From Pseudomonas viridiflava (GTDB lineage Bacteria; Pseudomonadota; Gammaproteobacteria; Pseudomonadales; Pseudomonadaceae), in contig NZ_UWFN01000285.1 of the NCBI RefSeq assembly GCF_900602065.1, forward strand, positions 372,001 through 436,000: 64,000 nucleotides of DNA. Direction: 5' to 3'. Positions 54,179-62,852 of this stretch are shown one piece after another. Below the pieces are notes generated by a model. That model was not told the DNA's origin. It was given only the letters and a program-made list of their open reading frames with translations, and did not search any database. Each line of letters opens with the position of its first letter. Position 1 is the first letter of the stretch. The position numbers were made by a program, and so were the translations under genes.

Positions 54179-56140
54179 TCAGTTCACCTTGAACCGTCCC
54201 ACCAGCCCCTGCTGTTGCTCGGCCAAGCGGGCTAACTCGCGGCTGGTGACGGCGGTTTGTTCAGCACCGGCGCTGACCTGGATAACCAGAGTGTTGATGT
54301 CGTTTACGTTGCGGTGGATCTCCTCGGCAACCTGACTCTGTTGTTCTGCCGCCGAGGCGACCTGTATGTTGCTGTCGCTGATGGTCGCGATGCCCTCGGC
54401 TATTTCTTCTAGCAACTCCCCTGCGCGCACTACGTTGCTCGCGCCTTCTTGAGCCTTCCCTAGAGTTTCCTGCATGGAAGTGGCGGCACGGTCGGAGCCG
54501 GATTGCAGATTGGCGATCATCTTCTGGATACTGACGGTGGAATCCTGAGTCTTTTTGGCCAGATTCCGCACCTCATCGGCGACCACGGCAAATCCACGAC
54601 CCTGCTCACCGGCACGGGCAGCCTCAATGGCAGCGTTCAAAGCTAGCAGATTGGTTTGCTCTGCTACACCACGAATCACATCCAAAACCGAGGAGATGGA
54701 ATAGCTTTCACCCTTGAGCTCCTCAATGATTCGGGATGTTTGTTCGGCCTGAACCTCAAGCCCTTTGATCAAGCTGATGGTGTTCTCGATTTCAGCCTTG
54801 CCCTGCATAGTGCTGGCATTAACGCGCTGCGACATCTCTGCGGCGTCGGTAGTGCTGCGCGCCACGTCTTTGACCGTGGCGCTCATCTCGCTGATGGCAG
54901 TGACCACCTGATCGGTGCCTTGACGCTGCTGGACGACGTTATTGCTAGTTTGCAGGGCCACAGCCGAAGACTGCTCGGCGGCGGTCGCGACCTGCGCCGT
55001 GGCACTCCCGATCTCACGGATCACTTCACCGATCTGTATGGCCATGTTATCCAGGTTACGCGAGATCTCGCCAAACTCGTCTCTGCCGGTGTAACGGGTT
55101 CTGGCAGTTAGGTCACGCGTGGATAGCGAAATAAGGGTGCGGTTCACGTCGACCACAGCGATTTTGATATTGCGAATAATCACCGAAGCGAGCCACAGCA
55201 CCGCAATCAACATCAGAATGACGGTGGCTATTGCGACATACAGACTGCGCTGGGCATCGGTACGCGCGACATTGGCTAGGCTCACGACCGTCTGGCCCAG
55301 TTCAGCCTCGACCTGAGCCATCATGTCGATACGGCTGGTGGAAAGGTTGAACCAGTCTTCGGGTTTGATATTAAGCGGATCGCCTAGAGGCGTATCAAAT
55401 CCGAGTTTTTGCAGGCGAGCTACATCGACGGATGCGGGCTGTTGTAGAACCGCATCCAGCTTATTTTTGAACACGGCAGGAGCCCAGCGTTGAAAGGCCT
55501 CGAAATAGCCGGAGAACTCGCCCATGTTGCGGCTGAAACGTGACAACAGCGGCGCATCAAAACGGTTTTGGTTGAATGCCAGGCCAAGCAGTACACGCTC
55601 TCGACCAGAGCGCTCTTTCATGTCTACGAACTGATTGAGTGAACTCAGCCCACGCAGGATTTCCGGATCCTCAATGCTGGTTTCCAGTGAGTAAGAGAAG
55701 CCGATCAAATTTTTGATAAGATCGGTGAATCGGGTGCCGGACTCGCCGTTATTGATTGCGAGCGTGTCCACCTGCTGACGCAGTCCGGCCAAACCATCAA
55801 TTGCGCGCAGCATCTTGTCAGGCGCGATAAGACCCTCGGTCGATTGCGCATGCATCGCGCTCACCGCACGGTCGGTTTCTTGGCGTAAGACTTTCAACTT
55901 GTCCTGCATCGTCTTACCACCGCTGCCCAGAAACACGCCGCTTGCGCCGCGCTCACGCTGGATAGTGGTTACTACGTCACTGAGTTTCTGCGCGGTGCCG
56001 GTAGCGGTGACCGCTCGGTTCATCTCGCTCAGTGTCTCTCGTTTGTCAGCTACAAAAATCCCGGCGAAGACCAGAAAGCCCAACAGGGGAAACATCAAAA
56101 TAAGCAGCAGCTTTGTACTCAAAGGAGCATTTCTAAGCAT
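54179..56140 (-). CDS. methyl-accepting chemotaxis protein with NIT sensor domain
   Basis: Chemoreceptor of 653 residues. The ATG at 56140 has GAGG six bases upstream; the TTG at 56182 is rejected. Membrane segments lie near residues 10-30 and 300-322. The large periplasmic part resembles a nitrate/nitrite-sensing NIT domain (SDVVTTIQRERGASGVFLGS, with the RERGxS motif). HAMP follows, then the signalling tip VLDVIRGVAEQTNLLALNAA / EAARAGEQGRGFAVVADEVR. It ends GLVGRFKVN without a CheR pentapeptide. The ligand is unknown. Confidence 0.88.
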   Translation of the reverse strand: MLRNAPLSTKLLLILMFPLLGFLVFAGIFVADKRETLSEMNRAVTATGTAQKLSDVVTTIQRERGASGVFLGSGGKTMQDKLKVLRQETDRAVSAMHAQSTEGLIAPDKMLRAIDGLAGLRQQVDTLAINNGESGTRFTDLIKNLIGFSYSLETSIEDPEILRGLSSLNQFVDMKERSGRERVLLGLAFNQNRFDAPLLSRFSRNMGEFSGYFEAFQRWAPAVFKNKLDAVLQQPASVDVARLQKLGFDTPLGDPLNIKPEDWFNLSTSRIDMMAQVEAELGQTVVSLANVARTDAQRSLYVAIATVILMLIAVLWLASVIIRNIKIAVVDVNRTLISLSTRDLTARTRYTGRDEFGEISRNLDNMAIQIGEVIREIGSATAQVATAAEQSSAVALQTSNNVVQQRQGTDQVVTAISEMSATVKDVARSTTDAAEMSQRVNASTMQGKAEIENTISLIKGLEVQAEQTSRIIEELKGESYSISSVLDVIRGVAEQTNLLALNAAIEAARAGEQGRGFAVVADEVRNLAKKTQDSTVSIQKMIANLQSGSDRAATSMQETLGKAQEGASNVVRAGELLEEIAEGIATISDSNIQVASAAEQQSQVAEEIHRNVNDINTLVIQVSAGAEQTAVTSRELARLAEQQQGLVGRFKVN

Positions 56141-56471
56141 GGCAGGCCTCAGGGCTTGAAGATGTTGTTTAAAGCTATCCAAGGCGAACGTTCTATGAAG
56201 TCGACGTCTGATAGAGCCCAGGATGGTTCAGTAGTAGCCTGCCGTAGCCAGTTTTTTCTCCGTTCGGAATGTTTCGGCTGAAACCAGCAAAGCTTTACCT
56301 GTACCCGTGTATCGATAGGGGCCTAGGTACCGAGTAGGTGGGATCTTTGTAACCGTCCGGCCAAGTCATCTACCCAGTTCCGCAAAGCCAAGACATGGTG
56401 TGCACTTAAATTTAAGTGGTCACCAGTTCTAGCCTTTTGTGCGAGTTTGCAGACTCTTCATAGAATGCTGC
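56141..56471. other. gap upstream of the NIT chemoreceptor
   Basis: Contains the chemoreceptor ribosome site and probably its promoter. Nothing else recognised. Confidence 0.45.
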
Positions 56472-57416
56472 TCAGCGTTTACGCGTGAACTGTTGCTCAG
56501 TGACCGCCGTACCCCATTGATTGCCTTGCTCTTCATGAGTTAGCTCGAAACCCAAGGATTCGTAGAGGCGCCGGGCAGCTTCCAACCCTTTGAATGTCCA
56601 AAGTTGTATAGCTGAGAAATTCTGCCGGTCGCAGAAATCTAATGCCTCGGTGAGAAGGTGACGACCTATACCGCCACCACGGCAGCCATCGTCAAGGATG
56701 AACCAGCGCAGGTGGGCTTCATCGTTTCCGAGATCCTCTCCGTCAATAGCCAGCGATCCCACAATCCGGCCAGCGCTCTCAGCGACCCAGATGGCGTTAC
56801 GCGTATTGTTCAGTCGTCCCGCAAACTCCGCAACGCCAGTTGCAACCTGACTCTCGAAAAACTGACCAAAGCCTGAATGGCGAGAGTAAAAGCTAGCGTG
56901 CATTTCGGCCATACGACCGATCAGGCCAGGGCGATATCCGGAAGTGATTTGAATCTTGGCTGCCGCCGTTTCAACTGTTTCTTGGCGATATGTCTTCAAC
57001 GCTTGGGCATACGCGTTCAGTCCTTGGGCGATGGTCTGCTGTTCCTGTTGGGTGAGCGGAACCAGCGCTGACGAGACCTGCATCTGTCCGTAAGCATGAA
57101 TTTCTTCGAGAGTGCGCTTTCCTTGCTCAGTCAGGCTGAGTTGTTTCGTGCGGCCATCCTCTTCACCTTGACTTTCTTCCAGCTCCCCAGACTGAATGAG
57201 CTTCGCAACCATCCGACTTACACTTGACTTTTCAAGCCCGAGTTCTTGCACGAGTTGAGCCGCAGTCAGCGCTCCGTGTTCGCCTAACTCAAGCAGGGTG
57301 TGAACAGCGGAGGGCGAGTACCCCGTGCCCGCCAATGTAGTGCGCATAAAGCCCAGCTCACGAACCATTGTGCGTGAAGCGGAGCGGACTTGTTCCACAA
57401 CTGAAGGAACGATCAT
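56472..57416 (-). CDS. MarR regulator fused to GNAT acetyltransferase
   Basis: A 314-residue bifunctional protein. Residues 1-145 form a MarR winged helix (GALTAAQLVQELGLEKSSVS, RMVAKLIQSGELEESQGEED). Residues 155-310 form a GNAT domain with the acetyl-CoA loop GCRGGGIGRHLLTEALDFCD and ARRLYESLGFE. The ATG at 57416 has GAGG nine bases upstream; the upstream TTG lies inside the operator repeats. Such fusions are widespread; the substrate is unknown. Paired direct repeats upstream (57441-57479) suggest autoregulation. Confidence 0.9.
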   Translation of the reverse strand: MIVPSVVEQVRSASRTMVRELGFMRTTLAGTGYSPSAVHTLLELGEHGALTAAQLVQELGLEKSSVSRMVAKLIQSGELEESQGEEDGRTKQLSLTEQGKRTLEEIHAYGQMQVSSALVPLTQQEQQTIAQGLNAYAQALKTYRQETVETAAAKIQITSGYRPGLIGRMAEMHASFYSRHSGFGQFFESQVATGVAEFAGRLNNTRNAIWVAESAGRIVGSLAIDGEDLGNDEAHLRWFILDDGCRGGGIGRHLLTEALDFCDRQNFSAIQLWTFKGLEAARRLYESLGFELTHEEQGNQWGTAVTEQQFTRKR

Positions 57417-57440
57417 TTCTGACGCCTCACCCAATTTTGT

Positions 57441-57479
57441 TGCACTATACAACCATATTTAGTTGCAACATACAACCAT
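57441..57479. promoter_or_regulatory. direct repeats upstream of the MarR-GNAT gene (probable operator)
   Basis: tgcactatacaaccat (57441-57456) and tgcaacatacaaccat (57464-57479) match at 14 of 16 positions, 23 bp apart; the perfect palindrome gttgcaac lies at 57462-57469. The position just upstream of the start fits autorepression by the MarR domain. Confidence 0.6.
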
Positions 57480-57584
57480 GCGCTCTGCGCGCAGGTTCTG
57501 AATCCGATCAAATGCTCCCGTGATTGAAATTACGAACGAAGCACTCTTCTAGAGCAGTGTCCTCAGGCGGTTAGGCGCCGTGAT

Positions 57585-57740
57585 TCAAATTCTGCCAGTA
57601 ATCAGCTCGGCCAGCAGGATGGTGCCTAGCAGGATCATCACACTGCCTTAAAAATGGCTGACGAACGTCGACGCACGCGGCCGCGCCTTGAGCACCGATT
57701 CAGCGCTGAAGCCGACCAGAAGGTAGGTCACTGCGCAGCC
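57585..57740 (-). pseudogene. LysE-family exporter C-terminal remnant
   Basis: The minus frame reads CAVTYLLVGFSAESVLKARP, RASTFVSHF, stop, GSVMILLGTILLAELITGRI. This is the C-terminal end of a LysE/RhtB-type amino-acid exporter, with a TAA where relatives have serine. Only about 50 residues remain. Confidence 0.6.
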
Positions 57741-57746
57741 TAGGAT

Positions 57747-57917
57747 GTCGAGGTCGAAACGATCAAGAAGGCGGTGGCCACCTACGTGCATCGAGCCGCA
57801 GAAAAGCTGCGCACCCAGCAATCGCTGTGCACGAATATCCGCGTGAGTATTCGCATCAGGATGTTCAACCCGGACGAAGCCAAGTATGCCAATGGCGTCC
57901 TGGTCGAACTGCCTTAA
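57747..57917 (+). pseudogene. UmuC/RulB (Y-family polymerase V) C-terminal remnant
   Basis: The plus frame reads VEVETIKKAVATYVHRAAEK, LRTQQSLCTNIRVSIRIRMF and NPDEAKYANGVLVELP, then TAA. This is part of the C-terminal (little-finger) region of UmuC-like proteins. The frame is cut at the edge of the IS66 element, whose end sequence supplies the stop. The 5' part of the gene is absent. Confidence 0.68.
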
Positions 57918-57938
57918 GCACCCAGGAACACTCTTTGG

Positions 57939-59468
57939 CTACTTAAATGGACGCCATTTGTGCGGCAGCAACTCCGCAGCCTCACTCGCCCGCTGCGTCG
58001 GCAGACGAGTCAGCACGTCCTTCAGATAAGCATACGGATCATGCCCATTCAGTCGCGCAGACTGGATCAGACTCATGATCGCCGCCGCCCGTTTGCCGCT
58101 GCGCAGCGACCCAGCAAACAACCAGTTCGACCGCCCAAGCGCCCACGGCCGGATCAAGTTCTCGATCTGGTTGTTGTCGATGGGCACAGCACCATCGTCC
58201 AGGTAGCGCGTCAGCGCTACCCAGCGTTTAAGGCTGTAATCCAGGGCCTTGGCCGTAGCAGAGCCCTCGGGCACAAGTTCGCGTTGGGCCAGCATCCACT
58301 CATGCAGTTTTTCAGCGATGGGCACCGCCGTTTCCTGGCGTAATCGCCAACGGTCTTCGTCGCTCATTTCCTTAGCGTGTCGCTCGACTTCGTACAGCCC
58401 GCCAATCGAGTGAAGCGCCTGCTCAGCCAACTGGCTTTTATTCGCGACGTGCAGGTCGAAGAACTTGCGGCGCGCGTGGGCCATGCAGCCGATTTCGGTG
58501 ATGCCCAGCTCGAAGCTTGCCTTGTAGCCGGCAAAGTCGTCACAGACCAGCTTGCCGCTCCACGTGCCCAGGAAGTTACGCGCATGTTCGCCGGCACGGC
58601 TGGGGCTGAAGTCGTAGACCACGGCCTTGAGTGCCGAGAATGGCGTGCTGCTATAGGCCCAGACGTAAGCGCGGTGGGTTTTCTTCTCTCCTGGAGCCAG
58701 CATTTGTACCGGTGTTTCATCGGCGTGGACTACGCGCTGGGCCAGCACTGCTTCGCGCAGCGCATCGACCAGCGGCTGAAGCTGCACGCCGGTTTGACCC
58801 ATCCACTGCGCTAGTGTCGAGCGCGGGATGGCAAGGCCGGCACGGCCGAAGATCTTTTCCTGTCGATAGAGCGGCAGGTGGTCGGCGAATTTGGCCACCA
58901 TCACTTGCGCCAGCAGGCCGGCAGTGGGGATGCCCTTGTCGATCACCTGCGGCGGCACCGGGGCCTGGGTCAGTGTTTCGCACTGCCGGCAGGCCCATTT
59001 CCCACGAACGTGCTGTTCGACGGTGAACACGCCCGGCGTGTAGTCCAGCTTCTCGCTGACGTCTTCACCGATGCGCTGAAGCTGACAGCCGCAAGCGCAC
59101 TGAGTGTTGTCCGGCTCGTGATGGATCACAGTGCGCGGGAACTGCGGCGGCAACGGCGCACGCTTGGGTTGCTGGCGTGGTTCTATCTGCGCGGGTGCGG
59201 GATGAAGTGCTTTTAAGTCGGCCTCGATGGCTTCGAGGTCGGTATTAAGCAGGTCATCGAGCAAGCTGCCTTGCGCCGGGCTGATCTGCTCGCTGCGCTT
59301 AGCAAACTTGTGTCGCTTGAGAATGGCGATTTCGTGGGTGAGCTGCTCGATGATCGTCTCATCACGATGGATCTTTCTGCCCATGGTGTCGACCTTGGAC
59401 ATCAGCTGCGCAGCCAGCGCGCGCAGTTGTTCAGGGGGCATTTGATCGAGATCGGGCAAAGAAGTCAT
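57939..59468 (-). CDS. tnpC: IS66 transposase TnpC
   Basis: DDE transposase of 509 residues. It has an N-terminal leucine-zipper-like helix, the zinc-binding region HEPDNTQCACGCQLQRIGED and RGKWACRQCETLTQAPVPPQ, and the catalytic core with VVHADETPVQML, VCDDFAGYKASFELGITEIG and the Glu region PIDNNQIENLIRPWALGRSN. It is full length, so the element may be active. Confidence 0.95.
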   Translation of the reverse strand: MTSLPDLDQMPPEQLRALAAQLMSKVDTMGRKIHRDETIIEQLTHEIAILKRHKFAKRSEQISPAQGSLLDDLLNTDLEAIEADLKALHPAPAQIEPRQQPKRAPLPPQFPRTVIHHEPDNTQCACGCQLQRIGEDVSEKLDYTPGVFTVEQHVRGKWACRQCETLTQAPVPPQVIDKGIPTAGLLAQVMVAKFADHLPLYRQEKIFGRAGLAIPRSTLAQWMGQTGVQLQPLVDALREAVLAQRVVHADETPVQMLAPGEKKTHRAYVWAYSSTPFSALKAVVYDFSPSRAGEHARNFLGTWSGKLVCDDFAGYKASFELGITEIGCMAHARRKFFDLHVANKSQLAEQALHSIGGLYEVERHAKEMSDEDRWRLRQETAVPIAEKLHEWMLAQRELVPEGSATAKALDYSLKRWVALTRYLDDGAVPIDNNQIENLIRPWALGRSNWLFAGSLRSGKRAAAIMSLIQSARLNGHDPYAYLKDVLTRLPTQRASEAAELLPHKWRPFK

Positions 59469-59518
59469 GCCGTGGATTTTACCAAAGCAGTCCTCCGGTC
59501 ACAGCTATAAGCCAGGTA

Positions 59519-59854
59519 TTAGAGCAATGTAATTGCGCCGCCTGCACCTACTCGCTGCCAAGGCAATCCAAGTACCAGCGCCTGGAGTTGTTCGGGGTCG
59601 AGTTCGACCTCCGCGCCAAGATGGATGCCCGGCCAATGAAACTTGCCCTGATTCAAGCGTCGCGCCGCTAGCCAAATACCAACGCCGTCATGCACCAGCA
59701 CCTTTATGCGGTTGGCCCGGCGGTTGGCAAAGAGGTAGGCGCAGTGCGGCTTCGCCGCTCCGAACACGGCAACCACCCGGGCCAGTGCAGTGTCAGTGCC
59801 GGCCCGCATGTCCATGGGCTGGGTGGCGAGCCAGATGGAGTCGATACGAATCAT
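59519..59854 (-). CDS. tnpB: IS66 accessory protein TnpB
   Basis: A 111-residue IS66 Orf2-like protein: MIRIDSIWLATQPMDMRAGT and RANRIKVLVHDGVGIWLAAR are the family signatures. The ATG at 59854 overlaps the tnpA stop (ATGA); the longer frame upstream lies inside tnpA and is not used. Confidence 0.93.
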   Translation of the reverse strand: MIRIDSIWLATQPMDMRAGTDTALARVVAVFGAAKPHCAYLFANRRANRIKVLVHDGVGIWLAARRLNQGKFHWPGIHLGAEVELDPEQLQALVLGLPWQRVGAGGAITLL

Positions 59855-60168
59855 TGGGCCAGGCCACGGATAAAACACGCGCAGCCGTCCGGATCTGAGG
59901 CTGGCCATTTTACGGTGACGGATTTATCGCCCAGAACCAGTGAGATGATCACCGTCTCTTCTGTTGCGCGCTTGGGTGCAGCTTGTACGGGGATGAAGGC
60001 CGGCAGAGTTGCGGGTGATTGATCCCGGTAAATCGGTAGCCACTTGCGGATCACGTTGGCGTTGATGCCGTGATGGATGGCTACGCTGGAAATCGTCGCT
60101 CCAGGTTGCAAGCATTCCTGGACGACCTGGGCTTTAAATGGTTTGGGGTAAGAGCTGCGTTGGCGCAT
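59851..60168 (-). CDS. tnpA: IS66 accessory protein TnpA
   Basis: A 105-residue helix-turn-helix protein: MRQRSSYPKPFKAQVVQECL, ATISSVAIHHGINANVIRKW and LPIYRDQ are typical of IS66 Orf1 (transposase-8-like). It is translationally coupled to tnpB. Confidence 0.93.
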   Translation of the reverse strand: MRQRSSYPKPFKAQVVQECLQPGATISSVAIHHGINANVIRKWLPIYRDQSPATLPAFIPVQAAPKRATEETVIISLVLGDKSVTVKWPASDPDGCACFIRGLAQ

Positions 60169-60268
60169 GGAAATCCTGGCGATAAGGGTGATCGCGTCCG
60201 CTTAAAATACGCGGACACCATCGCCCTAAATACTGGAGTTCGGTAGGTGTGTTCGCCATCCGCTTACC

Positions 60269-60526
60269 TTTGATGAGTGGTATGTCTTTGAGCGCTTACC
60301 ATATCGGACGAGGCTCTCCAGATTTAGCAGTGCTATCGCAGTTCAACCTATCGTAGAGAGCGATAAGGTCAACGATTTCTGGTCACAAATAGAGGATTTG
60401 CAACTAGTACACGCTCTGCTTGGCGCCTGTCCAAGCCTGTCACTGATCACGCGAGACGTTGCCCTAACCGTTCAGCGTGATGCTTGCATCGAATCTGCGC
60501 TGCCCCCCCTCAAGCGCTTCTTTTAG
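60269..60526 (+). pseudogene. 3' remnant of an unknown gene cut by IS66
   Basis: An open frame starts exactly at the IS66 right end and runs 85 codons to TAG without its own start: FDEWYVFERLPYRTRLSRFS, SAIAVQPIVESDKVNDFWSQ, IEDLQLVHALLGACPSLSLI and TRDVALTVQRDACIESALPP, then LKRFF. Its length without stops and protein-like composition suggest the tail of a real gene. No family recognised. It lies directly upstream of the HNH-ATPase gene in the same direction. Confidence 0.45.
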
Positions 60527-60573
60527 TGGCAAAATGACACAATTAACGAGCCACTTTTCTCGCACAACGGCGC

Positions 60574-60612
60574 GGGCACAACACAAACTCCGCCAAATTT
60601 TGTGTTGTGCCC
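60574..60612 (+). promoter_or_regulatory. 14-bp-arm hairpin in the leader of the HNH-ATPase gene
   Basis: gggcacaacacaaa (60574-60587) and tttgtgttgtgccc (60599-60612) are exact reverse complements with an 11-base loop, ending 20 bases before the ATG at 60633. It could be an operator, or an RNA structure that hides or presents the ribosome site AAGGAAG. Confidence 0.65.
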
Positions 60613-60632
60613 CCAAAATCAAGGAAGAAAAA

Positions 60633-62837
60633 ATGATCCGATTAAAGCGGGGTCCCGTCCCGGATATCCTAAATTCCGAACGCGCTAACATGCTGCGAAA
60701 GGAAGCTGCCGATTTTTTCTCTCAACCGCGAGAACAACGGAGGCAGAAACGCTTTGAGTTTCAGAAGTATGCAGCGCAGTTAAACAGTGACATACGAAAG
60801 GCGCTGGCCGAATGTTTCCCTAGCAAGTGCGCCTACTGTGAGACTCCGGTCGAGAAACCTGAAATAGAGTTGTTTCGCCCCCGGCAGAGTGCCAGCAATC
60901 TGGACGGTTCTGTAGAAGACGACTGCTATTGGTGGCTCGCGCATGACTGGTCGAACTACCTGCTCGCCTGCTCTCCCTGCAACACCTTAAAAGGGTCGCG
61001 CTTCCCCGTCGAAGGACTGCGTGCTGGGCCATATCCGACCAGCCTAGGCTTGACTGAAGAAGGAAGGCTACTGCTCGATCCTTGCGAAGATGAGCCGTCT
61101 TCGTTACTGCTTTTTCTAGAGGATGGTCGTGTCACAAGTGACGACTTTCAGGGCTCGGCGACGATCGATGTACTCGGGCTCAACCGGGAGGCGTTGGTGC
61201 ACGCACGTCGTCGTGATCTAGAAAACCTGAAACGGATTTTATCGGTACAAAAGATAGCCTTCGATTCGCCCTATTTGGTGGATGACCTACTGAGCGCAAT
61301 GATTACGGATGACAGTCCGTATGCCGCCATGCGCAGACAGTTCGTAGCTACCTGGGCCGCTGAGGAGGCCCCTGCTGGTCCGCAAACGAGCAAGCTACTG
61401 CAACAACTGCAGCACCACCGGGGCGCAGTGACTGGGAGTCTTGTTGCAAGTCTGGATGACTTGAAGCTAGCGGCAGAACGTCTCACTAATACAACTGTGG
61501 GGATGGAGTCTTATTCTGTATTGGAAGAGCGAATCTCGAATGACTTCTACCGTAAAAGCCGTTTTATCGAACACTTCCAGTTGACCAATATCCGGTCATG
61601 CGAAAACGTAGGCCTACAGACCTCACTGGGAGCAGGAGGATCAGGGAAGTGGTTAGTGTTGCTGGGCGAAAATGGCACAGGCAAGAGCACAACCCTTCAA
61701 GCCCTTGCTTGTGCACTGGCGGGACAGGATGCCGTTGACGATCTCGATATCAAAGCGTCTGACCTGCTACGCAGCGGCTGCGAAACCGGTACAGTCAGCG
61801 TGCAATTGTCTAGCTTCTCCAGACCCATCGTCATGACGCTTAACGCAGCAAATAACAGCATCACCATTGATCCGCCTGAGCCCAAAGTCATGGTCCTGGC
61901 ATATGGCGCAACTCGGTTATTAACACCGCATAAAAACAAGGCCCTGCCTCGCGCATCCGTTCACATTGCCAACCTCTTCAACCCGCTCGAACGTCTAAGT
62001 AACGGTCGCCCTTGGCTTTACGACACGGATGATCAAGAGTTCGACCGGATAGCACGTGCATTGTCCGCCCTACTACCTCGTCCGGATGGCGCTCAGTTCT
62101 TTCGTTACAATAACGAAATCGTTGTAAAGTCCGCCGGAGTTATCGATACCCTGGAGGCACTTAGTAGCGGCTACCAGGCTGTACTTGCGTTGGCATTAGA
62201 CATCATGAGCGTGCTGCGACGGGGCTGGCAAGATGCGGCCTCCGCTGAAGGGATCGTGTTGATCGATGAGATTGATGCCCATCTCCATCCACGGTGGAAG
62301 ATGCGCATTATCCAGCACCTGCGTGAGGTCTTCCCTCGCCTGCAATTCATCGCCACAAGCCACGAGCCACTGACACTACGGGGTATAGAACGAGATGAAG
62401 TAGCGGTGTTGAAACGGACACTGAGTGGCGCAGTGAAGGTCATAACCGCAGAAACCGACGATCTGCCGTCACCTCGCAATATGACAGTGGGTCAATTGCT
62501 GACCTCTGACTTCTTTGGCCTGAACTCGGCCGAAGACCTCGAAATCGATACCCTGTTTGAGGAGTACTATCGACTGCTTGCCTCAAGGGAGCGAACTGTC
62601 GCAGATGAATTGCGTCTTGAGGAACTCCGTGAAGAGCTTGAAGCAGGCCGCCAGTTAGGTTTGACTGAACGTGAACGCTTGGTTTTCGAAGCAGCAGATG
62701 CATACATTGCTGAACGAATGGCCAGGCGGCAGGCGTTACCGGAACAATTAAAGTTGGGAGCCCAACATCGTCTGCAACAGCTATGGGCAACCCTGGATGA
62801 GCCTGACACGGTCCCCCCCCCCACAACTGGGAACTGA
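60633..62837 (+). CDS. HNH domain fused to SMC/ABC-type ATPase (Septu PtuB-PtuA-like fusion)
   Basis: A 734-residue protein; the ATG at 60633 follows AAGGAAG, and the longer upstream frame crosses the leader hairpin. Residues 60-125 form an HNH/TIGR02646-like zinc domain: CAYCE (C66, C69), WWLAHDWSNYLLACSPCNTL (N108, C113, C116). The first catalytic residue is altered: family EHFRPK reads ELFRPR, with L80 for His. Residues 310-600 form an ATPase: Walker A LLGENGTGKSTT (K351), signature-like LSSGYQAVLALALD, Walker B IVLIDEIDAHLHPRW and ATSHEPL. This resembles the Septu ATPase PtuA fused to a degenerate PtuB. It lies 15 bases before a second HNH gene. Confidence 0.8.
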   Translation: MIRLKRGPVPDILNSERANMLRKEAADFFSQPREQRRQKRFEFQKYAAQLNSDIRKALAECFPSKCAYCETPVEKPEIELFRPRQSASNLDGSVEDDCYWWLAHDWSNYLLACSPCNTLKGSRFPVEGLRAGPYPTSLGLTEEGRLLLDPCEDEPSSLLLFLEDGRVTSDDFQGSATIDVLGLNREALVHARRRDLENLKRILSVQKIAFDSPYLVDDLLSAMITDDSPYAAMRRQFVATWAAEEAPAGPQTSKLLQQLQHHRGAVTGSLVASLDDLKLAAERLTNTTVGMESYSVLEERISNDFYRKSRFIEHFQLTNIRSCENVGLQTSLGAGGSGKWLVLLGENGTGKSTTLQALACALAGQDAVDDLDIKASDLLRSGCETGTVSVQLSSFSRPIVMTLNAANNSITIDPPEPKVMVLAYGATRLLTPHKNKALPRASVHIANLFNPLERLSNGRPWLYDTDDQEFDRIARALSALLPRPDGAQFFRYNNEIVVKSAGVIDTLEALSSGYQAVLALALDIMSVLRRGWQDAASAEGIVLIDEIDAHLHPRWKMRIIQHLREVFPRLQFIATSHEPLTLRGIERDEVAVLKRTLSGAVKVITAETDDLPSPRNMTVGQLLTSDFFGLNSAEDLEIDTLFEEYYRLLASRERTVADELRLEELREELEAGRQLGLTERERLVFEAADAYIAERMARRQALPEQLKLGAQHRLQQLWATLDEPDTVPPPTTGN

Positions 62838-62852
62838 CAGGAAGTCACCCTT

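Larger units (their letters stand above)
57914..60267 (-). mobile_element. IS66-family insertion sequence
   Basis: Complete three-gene element (tnpA, tnpB, tnpC in transcription order on the minus strand). The right end reads gtaagcggatggcgaacac on the minus strand from 60267; the left end reads ttaagcacccaggaacac on the plus strand from 57914. The two share TAAGC and GAACAC/GGAACAC parts but are imperfect. No 8-bp target duplication was found, and the flanks come from different genes, so one side has probably been rearranged since insertion. Confidence 0.75.

Noticed and set aside
60477..60632. An upstream extension of the HNH-ATPase reading frame
   Set aside because: The extension covers the leader hairpin and lacks a ribosome site, whereas ATG 60633 has AAGGAAG and begins a coherent domain.
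60168..62837. A retron (reverse transcriptase plus msr/msd RNA) linked to the PtuAB-like genes
   Set aside because: No reverse transcriptase motif (YxDD) occurs nearby, and the only leader structure is a simple 14-bp hairpin.
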